A stretch of 5,027 nt of DNA from Candidatus Solincola tengchongensis (GCA_015711895.1 JACVJH010000035.1:1-5027), one strand, 5' to 3'. Shown: positions 1 through 4,971, numbered from the stretch's first letter. Made by a program: numbers and translations. The notes: generated by a model from the sequence alone, not told the origin.

Positions 1-1092
1 GGGATGGATGGGGTCGGCGGGCGTCTCCGCGGCTTGCCTCTCGCTCTCCGCCAGGGAGGAGGTCGCGCTCCGGAGCGACTCCACCCACGCGGAGCGGTCC
101 CTCTCCTCCACCAGCTCCAACAGACGCCCCAGGACGGCACCGGCATCCCCGGGTAGAGCCACGTCCGCCCGGCGGTTACGGTCCAGTTCGGAGGGCTCGA
201 CGTCCACGCGGATGACCCTGGCGTTTTCCAGTATCCGCCCGTAATTGGTCACCCAGTTGAGGCGCAGCCCCACAACCAGCGCCACGTCGGCCATAGAAGC
301 AGCGGCCAGAAGCCCCATGACCCCGCCGTTCCAGAGGGACAAGGGGTGGTGGTCTGGAACCGCCCCCCGGCCGTAGTTCAGGAGGAGGTGGGGAATGCCC
401 GCCTTCTCCACCAGTGCCCCGAGCTCCGCGGCGCAAGCGCTGTGGGCGACGCCGCTCCCTCCGAGCAAGATGGGCCTCTCCGCGCGGTTCAGCAAGTCCG
501 CCGCCGCCCGGAGGTCTTCCTCCCGCGGCAAAACTCGGAACTTTCGGCATCCCTCCGAAGGATAGGAGATCTCAGACTCCTCGACCCCGGCGAAGAGGCA
601 TTCCGGTGCCAGCTCCAGGAACACCGGGCCCGGCCTCCCGGAGACGGCACGGCGGAAGGCCGCCTCCAGGTATTCGGGAATGCGCCTTATATCGTGGCAA
701 CGCGCCGCCCACTTGACCACCGGCTTTACCATGGACTGCTGGTCCATGTCCTGCAGGGCTCCCCGGTCCAGGTCGCGCAGGGAGACCATCCCGGCCAGGA
801 CCACCACCGGCGCCCCTTCCAGGTAGGCGTTCACCACGCCGGTCAGGGAATTGGTGAAGCCCGGCCCCGCGGTCACCGCGCAGACCCCCGGTTTGCCGGC
901 GTAGACGGACCAAGCGTGGGCCATCATCACCGCCGCCTGCTCGTGGCGCACGTCCACGAGCCTCACCCCGTGGTCCAGGCAGCCGTCGAAGATGGGAGCG
1001 ATATGCCCTCCGGAGAGGGCGAACAGGGTGTCCACGCCCTCCACTCTCCGCAGGTATTCGGCGACCACGTGTCCCCCGTGCACCTTACCCAT
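1..1092 (-). CDS. TPP-dependent enzyme, acetolactate synthase / 2-hydroxyacyl-CoA lyase-like (3' end beyond window)
   Basis: The frame is open for 364 codons from ATG at 1092 to the left edge, so the C-terminus is missing. Residues 1-170 form the N-terminal pyrimidine-binding (PYR) domain: the ALSGGH segment near 26-30, the activating glutamate in RHEQAA (E51), a GPG loop at 76-78, an EGAPVVVLAG strand at 92-101 and an SGRPGPVFLE strand at 151-160. Residues about 190-325 are the central Rossmann-like domain (ERPILLGGSG, ADVALVVGLRLNW, RVIRVDVEP). The C-terminal TPP/Mg-binding domain with the GDG...N motif would lie off the window. The family (acetolactate synthase, oxalyl-CoA decarboxylase, 2-hydroxyacyl-CoA lyase) is cytosolic and joins or cleaves C-C bonds next to a carbonyl. 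The GALQDMDQ segment (111-118) recalls the lyase/IlvB-like branch, but the substrate is not determined. The start is supported by an AAGGGGGTGG ribosome site 5 nt upstream. It lies 54 bp downstream of the epimerase on the same strand, so the two are probably co-transcribed. Confidence 0.93.
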   Translation of the reverse strand, partial: MGKVHGGHVVAEYLRRVEGVDTLFALSGGHIAPIFDGCLDHGVRLVDVRHEQAAVMMAHAWSVYAGKPGVCAVTAGPGFTNSLTGVVNAYLEGAPVVVLAGMVSLRDLDRGALQDMDQQSMVKPVVKWAARCHDIRRIPEYLEAAFRRAVSGRPGPVFLELAPECLFAGVEESEISYPSEGCRKFRVLPREEDLRAAADLLNRAERPILLGGSGVAHSACAAELGALVEKAGIPHLLLNYGRGAVPDHHPLSLWNGGVMGLLAAASMADVALVVGLRLNWVTNYGRILENARVIRVDVEPSELDRNRRADVALPGDAGAVLGRLLELVEERDRSAWVESLRSATSSLAESERQAAETPADPIHP

Positions 1093-1097
1093 GGTTT

Positions 1098-1107
1098 CCA
1101 CCCCCTT
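1098..1107 (-). promoter_or_regulatory. Ribosome binding site of the TPP enzyme gene
   Basis: The leftward strand reads AAGGGGGTGG, then five bases, then ATG at 1092. The frame stays open further upstream, but the purine-rich site fixes this ATG as the likely start, and the family's N-terminus normally begins at about this point. Confidence 0.7.
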
Positions 1108-1146
1108 CTCGGCGTCAAAGACTACTTTCCAGTTAATACCAGAACA

Positions 1147-2142
1147 TCAGGAGCCTCTCTCGCGGGGCGGCCTGTACTCCTTCTTCACCCACCGCTCTAT
1201 GGATCTCCAGGCTTCCTCCCAGGGCACCCGCGTCCTCCATCCCAATTCCTCCCACGCCCTCCGGGTGTCCACATCCAGATCCCGTCCCATGACCCCCACC
1301 GCCAGCGCAGTGGCGGGGGGCCTGACGTTGAGCGGCGCGAACAGCGCGTCGCAGACCCTCCCCAGTTTCCAGGCCAGGCCGAAGGGGAGCGAGCCGCGGG
1401 GCCTCTTCCCCACCAGCGACCCGAGTCCCTCCAGATATTCCCTCCAGGTGACCCGGTAATCGTCGCGCAGGTTGTAGGTGCGTCCCGCGGCAATCTCGGC
1501 GTCCAGGGCGAGGAGTATCCCGTCCACCAGGTTCTCCACGTAGATGAGACTGGCGCTGTGCGCCCCGCCGTCGATGAGGGGGAGCGGCCCCCTGTACATG
1601 GCGTCCAGGACCTCCCTGACCCAGACACTACCCGGACCGGTGACGTTGGAGGGGCGGACGACCGTGGCTTTCAGCGCGTCCCGGGAATGGTAGGCGCGTA
1701 CCAGCTGTTCCGCCTCCGCCTTGGCATCTCCGTAATGGATGCCCGTCTTCACCAGAGGGGTGTCCTCATCGAAGTCCTTCATGTGCACGCCCAGTCCGTA
1801 GGCGGCCACGGAACTTATGAACAGGAAGCGCTCCACCTTTCCGGCGCATTCCTCCAGCAGGTGGCGCGTGCCGTCAACGCCAATGGAGTAGAACTGCCTC
1901 TTCGTCCCCCAGTCGAGGGTCCGGTTGGCGGCATGGACCACCTTATCGCATCCCTCGGCCACCCCTCTTATGGTGGAGGGGTCGGTGAGGTCCCCCCGGA
2001 AGACCTCCATCCCCAGGGAGGCCAGCTCCCGGTCGGGTTCCCCGGGCAGCAGCAGGCCCCTCACCATGTCTCCCCTGTCCAGTAGCCTTCGGACGAGATG
2101 GGAACCGATGAACCCACCGGCCCCGGTGACCAGGACTTTCAT
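1147..2142 (-). CDS. NAD(P)-dependent epimerase/dehydratase family protein (extended SDR, 3beta-HSD-like)
   Basis: This is a complete 331-residue protein, a usual length for extended SDRs. The N-terminus MKVLVTGAGGFIGSH carries the TGxxGxxG dinucleotide-binding loop (residues 6-13). GDLTD (50-54) contacts the adenine side, and HAAN (70-73) is the usual strand-4 motif. Serines 110-111 (FISSVAAYG) and Y137xxxK141 (HYGDAK) form the catalytic Ser-Tyr-Lys set. RPSNVTGPG (163-171) follows the active-site tyrosine as expected. The C-terminus has the DLDVDTRRAWEELGW segment (288-302), typical of the 3beta-hydroxysteroid dehydrogenase / sterol-decarboxylase / sugar-epimerase branch. No signal peptide or membrane segment is seen, so it is probably cytosolic. 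The same frame is open back to 2229, but ATG at 2142 is chosen because it begins exactly at the beta-1 strand and has AAGGGGG five bases upstream. It is the first gene of a leftward operon with the TPP enzyme. The substrate (sugar nucleotide, sterol-like or hydroxyacyl compound) is unknown. Confidence 0.95.
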   Translation of the reverse strand: MKVLVTGAGGFIGSHLVRRLLDRGDMVRGLLLPGEPDRELASLGMEVFRGDLTDPSTIRGVAEGCDKVVHAANRTLDWGTKRQFYSIGVDGTRHLLEECAGKVERFLFISSVAAYGLGVHMKDFDEDTPLVKTGIHYGDAKAEAEQLVRAYHSRDALKATVVRPSNVTGPGSVWVREVLDAMYRGPLPLIDGGAHSASLIYVENLVDGILLALDAEIAAGRTYNLRDDYRVTWREYLEGLGSLVGKRPRGSLPFGLAWKLGRVCDALFAPLNVRPPATALAVGVMGRDLDVDTRRAWEELGWRTRVPWEEAWRSIERWVKKEYRPPRERGS

Positions 2143-2147
2143 GGCAT

Positions 2148-2154
2148 CCCCCTT
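2148..2154 (-). promoter_or_regulatory. Ribosome binding site of the epimerase gene
   Basis: The leftward strand reads AAGGGGG, five bases before ATG 2142. It decides the start against the longer open frame reaching 2229, whose extra 29 residues (rich in R, S and W) have no family counterpart. Confidence 0.75.
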
Positions 2155-2228
2155 TCTTCGGCAAGAAATGGAAAGGCGTTTCGTTTGTCGCCGCGACAGC
2201 CATATCGACCTTGACCAAACCATCCACA

Positions 2229-2234
2229 ATTATA
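2229..2234 (-). promoter_or_regulatory. Predicted -10 box of the epimerase/TPP-enzyme operon
   Basis: The leftward strand carries a perfect TATAAT, read from 2234 down to 2229. Transcription would begin near 2222 and give a leader of about 80 nt before the epimerase. No good -35 hexamer lies 16-19 bp upstream: TTGCCA is present but only 10 bp away. The promoter is therefore either activator-dependent or a chance match. Confidence 0.4.
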
Positions 2235-2275
2235 ACCTCACGGATGGCAACGGAGCCTTCAACAGTTCACGGCCG

Positions 2276-2306
2276 CGAAGTCGTCCCTCCCCGACGAGGG
2301 ACTTCG
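2276..2306. repeat. Imperfect hairpin with an alternative pairing partner
   Basis: GTCCCTC (2283-2289) pairs with GAGGGAC (2296-2302) across a six-base loop. CGAA (2276-2279) extends the stem against TTCG (2303-2306) with a three-base bulge. CTTCG at 2302-2306 can instead pair with CGAAG at 2315-2319, so the two folds exclude each other. It lies upstream of the predicted operon promoter. No function is assigned. Confidence 0.45.
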
Positions 2307-2425
2307 GCGATGGGCGAAGCCGGGAGAAAAAGCCGCGCCCTGTTCGAACGAGAGCCCGAACGCCCGTAAAAAGCCCGAGCGCATCACGCTTTCCGAGTCC
2401 GCGAGGCACCGCAATGAAACCAGCT

Positions 2426-2443
2426 TCGGAAAAGGTTTTCCGA
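2426..2443. repeat. Perfect 8-bp inverted repeat, operator-like
   Basis: TCGGAAAA and TTTTCCGA flank a two-base GG centre, giving an 18-bp dyad with perfect arms. The two-base centre is too small for a good RNA hairpin at full pairing. The site suits a dimeric DNA-binding protein better. It lies in the divergent region about 190 bp upstream of the leftward -10 box and about 475 bp before the rightward -35 box. Confidence 0.5.
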
Positions 2444-2563
2444 CCCTTCACGGCGGGCAGGATATGAATGAAAAGCATTAACTTTTTAAAAAATGGGGAC
2501 TTCAGATAATCTCCAGCTCTTGCGGCGTAAAAGGAGCAGCCTGTCTCACTCTGGGACGGCTCC

Positions 2564-2628
2564 GCGATCCTTAAGGTATTGTCCGTTCACGGAATGCGAG
2601 AATGTTCGGGGTTGACCCCAAGGATCGC
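2564..2628. repeat. Nine-bp inverted repeat enclosing two hairpins (possible three-way junction)
   Basis: GCGATCCTT (2564-2572) is perfectly complementary to AAGGATCGC (2620-2628). The enclosed segment holds a TCCG-TTCA-CGGA hairpin (2582-2593) and GGGG-TTGA-CCCC (2608-2619), directly abutting the closing stem. The arrangement is that of a three-way-junction RNA, or of mobile-element end structure. Just upstream, GGAG and CTCC arms (2533-2563) could form another hairpin. No known RNA family was recognised, and the strand is undetermined because the structure is nearly symmetric. Confidence 0.4.
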
Positions 2629-2739
2629 CTGGTTTCTTGGCCCACAAGGTAAACTGCGTTCCGAAGTTTTAAAAGATTAGGCGAAAGATCCTGGGGGCAT
2701 CGTGCTCCTCGAGCAACCAGCATCAGAGCCGAAAGAGGC

Positions 2740-2773
2740 CAAACATTCCGATGAACACACGTTGAAATGTTTG
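2740..2773. repeat. Eight-bp inverted repeat
   Basis: CAAACATT (2740-2747) pairs perfectly with AATGTTTG (2766-2773). An inner AAC/GTT pairing around ACAC can stack inside the 18-base loop. It may be part of a structured RNA or a protein-binding dyad. It has no T-tract and so does not look like a terminator. Confidence 0.4.
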
Positions 2774-2829
2774 AAACCGCCTTCCGAAACAGCCTTGCAA
2801 CCTCATAAGATCCGCCGGATGTCTGATGC

Positions 2830-2847
2830 CGCCGCGCCGCCGCGGCG
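2830..2847. repeat. All-GC seven-bp hairpin
   Basis: CGCCGCG (2830-2836) pairs with CGCGGCG (2841-2847) around the loop CCGC. The stem is very stable for its length. No T-tract follows (GTTAACACC), so it is not a canonical terminator. It lies about 70 bp before the -35 box of the next rightward promoter and might insulate that gene. Confidence 0.45.
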
Positions 2848-2918
2848 TTAACACCGGTCGAAAGGGAAAGGGAAAATGTCGCTGTATCGTTTCGGCAGGC
2901 GTTTAAGTTCGAAGAAGG

Positions 2919-2947
2919 TTGAGAGATCACCCTGTCATTCCTTTAAT
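2919..2947 (+). promoter_or_regulatory. Predicted sigma70 promoter for the YkgJ-type gene
   Basis: TTGAGA (2919-2924) and TTTAAT (2942-2947) are separated by exactly 17 bp, and each matches five of six consensus bases. Transcription would begin near 2954, giving a leader of about 148 nt. The leader contains a GGCCC-GAGG-GGGCC hairpin (3042-3055) and a near-palindrome around CCGCACGTGTGG (3059-3070), so leader-level control is possible. Confidence 0.6.
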
Positions 2948-3087
2948 AACAAGCAAACAGACAGGGCGATAGAACTGATATCGAAGATGTACCCTAGGCC
3001 GGGAAAGCGTATTATTCTTATGAGGCGGTGCCCGAACGTGAGGCCCGAGGGGGCCATTCCGCACGTGTGGGGTCGAAAAAGAGGACG

Positions 3088-3095
3088 AAAGGTGA
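3088..3095 (+). promoter_or_regulatory. Ribosome binding site of the YkgJ-type gene
   Basis: AAAGGTGA ends six bases before ATG 3102. Its AGGTGA core fully matches the 3' end of 16S rRNA. An in-frame TGA at 3093-3095 rules out any longer start, so ATG 3102 is secure. Confidence 0.75.
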
Positions 3096-3101
3096 CCGAG
3101 G

Positions 3102-3602
3102 ATGGAGACCGATTTGAGGAGGATACGCCGGCTGGCCAGGGCCAACGAGACCGAGGTGGACGAGTTCATCGAGAGGCTCAAAGGAGAGCGCGTATCCAAG
3201 CGTCGGCTGGATTCGGCCCTGAAGGCGCTTTTCCGGGAGATCATGCCCTTCTTCGACTGCACGAAGTGCGCCGCCTGCTGCAAGGAAGCTTACGTGGTGC
3301 TGGAGACCCACGACATAGCCCGACTGGCCGAGGCCCTGGATATGAAACGCTCCGTCTTCCGGGAGTCCTACGTGGGCCGGAACGAAGACCGGGACATCTG
3401 CCTGAACCGGAGGCCCTGCCCCTTCCTCAAGCGCAACCTCTGCACCCTCTACCCGTGGCGCCCGGACAGCTGCCGCGAGTATCCCTTCTCCCTGGCCGTG
3501 GACAGCACGGAAAAACTGGACAACCTGGGTGCCAATTACCTGGTCTGCCCGGTGGTCTTTCACGCCTTGGAGAGGCTGCGCGCCGAGTGGCCCCTTCGGT
3601 GA
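3102..3602 (+). CDS. YkgJ-family cysteine cluster protein (putative Fe/Zn-binding)
   Basis: This is a 166-residue protein. A charged, helical N-terminal stretch (about 1-48, many R, E and K) precedes the cysteine cluster. The cluster is C53-x2-C56-x2-CC (59-60), then C100, the CPFL motif (C106), NLCTLYPWRPDSC (C114 and C124, with the usual LYP.RP..C spacing), REYPF and finally C149. This order of CxxCxxCC, CPFL and C-x-LYP-x-RP-x-x-C is the signature of the YkgJ/DUF (UPF0153) family. The family is thought to bind a zinc ion or an Fe-S cluster, but its biochemical role is not well established. No signal peptide or transmembrane helix is seen, so it is probably cytoplasmic. The gene has its own promoter and RBS and is followed by a long stem-loop, which suggests a single-gene transcript. 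The DUF134 gene lies 358 bp downstream behind a separate promoter. Family assignment is firm; function is not. Confidence 0.92.
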   Translation: METDLRRIRRLARANETEVDEFIERLKGERVSKRRLDSALKALFREIMPFFDCTKCAACCKEAYVVLETHDIARLAEALDMKRSVFRESYVGRNEDRDICLNRRPCPFLKRNLCTLYPWRPDSCREYPFSLAVDSTEKLDNLGANYLVCPVVFHALERLRAEWPLR

Positions 3603-3605
3603 TGC

Positions 3606-3672
3606 CGGAAGGGGATGAGTAAAGGAAAAAGACGCTCCCCAACAGGCTTTTCGGACCGAGGTTTCCCTTCCG
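3606..3672 (+). repeat. Ten-bp stem enclosing 47 nt, just after the YkgJ-type stop codon
   Basis: CGGAAGGGGA (3606-3615) pairs with TTCCCTTCCG (3663-3672), with one G-T wobble. It begins four bases after the TGA stop. It could be a 3' UTR structure protecting or ending the transcript. There is no T-tract, so Rho-independent termination is not shown. Confidence 0.4.
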
Positions 3673-3678
3673 CTGCAT

Positions 3679-3706
3679 GATGCCTGCGCCCAACACGGGC
3701 ATCCCC
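3679..3706 (+). terminator. Weak terminator-like hairpin
   Basis: GATGCC (near 3679-3684) can pair with GGCATC (near 3698-3703) around a 13-base loop, followed by CCCCCTTTA. The stem is short and the T-run has only three bases. It is a tentative end point for the YkgJ-type transcript. Confidence 0.25.
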
Positions 3707-3761
3707 CTTTACATACTTTGAATCCGGCCCAAGAGGGCCTTGTGTCGCATGATCTCCTCCC

Positions 3762-3914
3762 GTGACCTTCGCCTACCCTCGCCCTTATCCCGCCCGCGGC
3801 TTCAAAAGCATCGTGCCGGACGAGCGCTTCATCCCGGGATACGAGAAGCCCGTGAAGCGGCAGTCAGCACCTTTCGTGAACGAGAACTTGCCCCTCGCGA
3901 TTTCCTGCATATAA
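3762..3914 (+). pseudogene. Possible gene remnant, about 50 codons
   Basis: The frame from 3753 (after a TGA at 3750-3752) to TAA 3912-3914 reads like real protein, for example ARGFKSIVPDERFIPGYEKP, with GC3-rich codons like those of the neighbours. The only start candidate is GTG 3762, and no ribosome site precedes it. The stop TAA sits within the predicted -10 box of the DUF134 gene. It may be the decayed end of a once longer gene, a small unrecognised protein, or chance. No family is recognised. Confidence 0.3.
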
Positions 3915-3915
3915 A
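3888..3915 (+). promoter_or_regulatory. Predicted sigma70 promoter of the DUF134 gene
   Basis: TTGCCC (3888-3893) and TATAAA (3910-3915) are 16 bp apart. They match four and five of six consensus bases. Transcription would begin near 3922, leaving a leader of about 38 nt ahead of the start codon. This supports independent expression from the YkgJ-type gene. Confidence 0.55.
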
Positions 3916-3947
3916 ATTGGTTAGTGTTTCCGGGTTGGAGGCGTTGT

Positions 3948-3954
3948 GAGGAGG
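3948..3954 (+). promoter_or_regulatory. Ribosome binding site deciding the TTG start of the DUF134 gene
   Basis: GAGGAGG lies six bases before TTG 3961. No ATG or GTG sits nearby in frame, and the first translated residues (MPRPIKP) match the usual DUF134 N-terminus, so the rare TTG start is well supported. Confidence 0.85.
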
Positions 3955-3960
3955 TAGAAT

Positions 3961-4347
3961 TTGCCAAGACCGATCAAGCCTAAGCTGGTGAAGGAAACCC
4001 CCAAGGCCACTCTTTATAAGCCCAGGGGAATCCCTGCCGCCCAACTGGAAGAGACCTTGCTGCGCATCGAAGAGCTGGAGGCCCTGCGCCTGGTGGACCT
4101 GGAAGGGATGTACCAGGAGGACGCCGCCCAGTCCATGGGCATCTCCCGCCAGACCCTGCAGCGCATGGTCACCGAGGCCCGCTCCAAGCTCGTCGAGGCT
4201 CTCTATGCCGGCAAGGCCCTGCGCATCGAGGGCGGCACTTACATCCTCCAGGAGGGGTCGGGGAAGTACCGCTGCGGTAGGTGCGGCCAGCCGGTGAGCG
4301 GATACGGGCGGCGTCGTCGCGGCTGGCGCTGCCCCACCTGCGACTGA
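3961..4347 (+). CDS. DUF134/UPF0251 family DNA-binding protein with C-terminal zinc ribbon
   Basis: This is a 128-residue protein starting at TTG. Its N-terminus MPRPIKPKLV is the family hallmark. Residues about 34-91 contain RIEELEALRLVDLEGMYQED followed by AAQSMGISRQTLQRMVTEAR, a helix-turn-helix of the sigma-70 region 4 type. Residues 103-127 form a zinc ribbon with two CxxC pairs (C105/C108 and C124/C127), joined by a basic RRRRGW linker. The protein ends one residue after the last cysteine. It is a predicted cytoplasmic transcription regulator; its targets and any ligand are unknown. In other genomes DUF134 proteins often lie beside NifX/NifB-type Mo-Fe cofactor proteins. None is present within this window, where the downstream 680 bp are gene-free. 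The gene has its own promoter and a strong ribosome site and is followed by a 10-bp hairpin. Assignment to the family is firm; the regulatory role is inferred from the fold. Confidence 0.95.
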   Translation: MPRPIKPKLVKETPKATLYKPRGIPAAQLEETLLRIEELEALRLVDLEGMYQEDAAQSMGISRQTLQRMVTEARSKLVEALYAGKALRIEGGTYILQEGSGKYRCGRCGQPVSGYGRRRRGWRCPTCD

Positions 4348-4407
4348 GGGGTAAGCCGGGAATCTCGACACCCAAGAACGGGAATCACCCTGATCCGTCT
4401 TCGTCAA

Positions 4408-4431
4408 GGAAGGCGGCAAAGGCCGCTTTCC
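4408..4431 (+). terminator. Hairpin after the DUF134 gene, possible terminator
   Basis: GGAAGGCGGC (4408-4417) pairs with GCCGCTTTCC (4422-4431) around an AAAG loop, with one G-T wobble, 60 bp after the stop codon. The stem is stable and well placed, but what follows (TCATCTGAA) is not a T-tract. Termination is plausible, not shown. Confidence 0.45.
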
Positions 4432-4578
4432 TCATCTGAATGTAGTCGGTCTATATTTGTCGCTTTACACAGGAAAGGATTCGCCCACCGGCGCTGCAGG
4501 GGGGAACCGCGTTGATACACCCCATCTTGTATTGGACCCCTCTCTCCGATCTCCATATGCTCCCTGCTCCAGTCGCCA

Positions 4579-4613
4579 CCTTCGGGGGATCTCCGGAGGG
4601 GCCGTAACCGGCC
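4579..4613. repeat. Two adjoining hairpins
   Basis: CCTTCGG (4579-4585) pairs with CCGGAGG (4593-4599) with one wobble. Immediately next, GGCCG (4600-4604) pairs with CGGCC (4609-4613) around TAAC. The back-to-back stems, with no base between them, suggest coaxial stacking in a transcript. The strand and function are unknown. Confidence 0.4.
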
Positions 4614-4923
4614 TTCTCGCCTGGAACCGATGACTTCTTGCGGCATCCCTTCGGCGCATGCTTCCCCCGCTCTCCCGTTGCGCTGCTTCTCCTTCCTGCT
4701 ATCGCGCTTGTCCTTGTTGTCGAAGCCTTTTCCTTTCAAGAAACCGTGCCCGTTATCACAACGCGCTTCCAAATATCCTTCTCGTCACCCTCGCAGGACT
4801 GTTTTCAACCTTCCATGCGGCAGCCCTCCCCATCCCCGTCCGCCGAAGGGTGTTCCGGAAGCGGTTGCCGTTCGTAAATCATGCGCATCCGAGAGCGTAT
4901 CCGTGAAATGAATGCCCTTCTTC

Positions 4924-4971
4924 CCGATCTTAAACGGGTTTTTGCAAGACCCCCGCCGCTTATAAGATCGG
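4924..4971. repeat. Nested long hairpin near the right edge
   Basis: CCGATCTTA (4924-4932) is perfectly complementary to TAAGATCGG (4963-4971). Inside, GGGTTTT (4936-4942) pairs with AAGACCC (4946-4952) around TGC, with one wobble. On the leftward strand the inner stem is followed by CGTTTAAG, a weak T-tract, so it might end a gene entering from the right. Otherwise it may be a structured RNA or element end. Confidence 0.45.

Larger units (their letters stand above)
2143..3101. other. Divergent intergenic region, no convincing gene
   Basis: These 959 bp separate the leftward epimerase operon from the rightward YkgJ-type gene. Open frames occur on both strands, but they lack family-like sequence, plausible ribosome sites or the GC3-rich codon use of the flanking genes. 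The stretch is more A+T-rich than the genes, with runs such as TTTTTAAAAA near 2483-2492. It contains at least five inverted repeats, listed separately, a leftward TATAAT and a strong rightward promoter. Possible explanations are regulatory DNA, one or more small structured RNAs, or decayed genes. No known riboswitch, tmRNA, SRP RNA or RNase P signature was recognised. Confidence 0.6.
3603..3960. other. Intergenic spacer between the YkgJ-type and DUF134 genes
   Basis: These 358 bp contain the post-stop stem, a weak terminator-like hairpin, a small GGCCC/GGGCC hairpin (3726-3739), a possible gene remnant (3762-3914) and the DUF134 promoter and ribosome site. No complete gene is supported. Confidence 0.6.

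Noticed and set aside
346..2085. A long rightward open frame of 579 codons
   Set aside because: It runs antisense to the TPP enzyme and epimerase genes, both of which have full family motifs. Its product has no recognisable domain and is a typical GC-rich shadow frame.
2336..2365. A GTTCGAAC string resembling a tRNA T-loop
   Set aside because: It is a simple palindrome. No acceptor, D or anticodon arm can be built around it on either strand.
2230..2478. A leftward 82-codon open frame upstream of the epimerase
   Set aside because: It has no ribosome site and an R/G/L-rich product without motifs. It ends next to the predicted -10 box, so it is more likely chance.
2520..2565. Resemblance to the SRP RNA tip (AAGGAGCAGCC)
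   Set aside because: Only the short GGAGCAGCC string fits. The preceding GGTCAGG half of the conserved tip and the rest of the helix are absent.
2411..2795. Two similar strings (GAAACCAGCTTCGGAAAA and GAAACCGCCTTCCGAAAC) as a possible direct repeat
   Set aside because: The likeness is short and interrupted, and there is no third copy or regular spacing, so neither a CRISPR nor a repeat family is supported.
2571..2930. A leftward 119-codon open frame
   Set aside because: It starts at GTG without a ribosome site, has A+T-rich mixed codon use unlike the neighbours, and matches no family I know. Its end overlaps the three-way-junction-like repeat.
2876..3622. A rightward open frame with an AAGGGAAA ribosome-like site before ATG 2876
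   Set aside because: From 3102 on it overlaps the YkgJ-type gene in another frame, where it is a G/R/P-rich shadow. The first 75 codons show no family features, and the predicted promoter lies inside it.
4638..4877. A possible small secreted or membrane peptide with a hydrophobic LLLLPAIALVLVV core
   Set aside because: TTG start without a ribosome site, S/P-rich remainder, and competing frames over the same bases. Chance is the simpler explanation.
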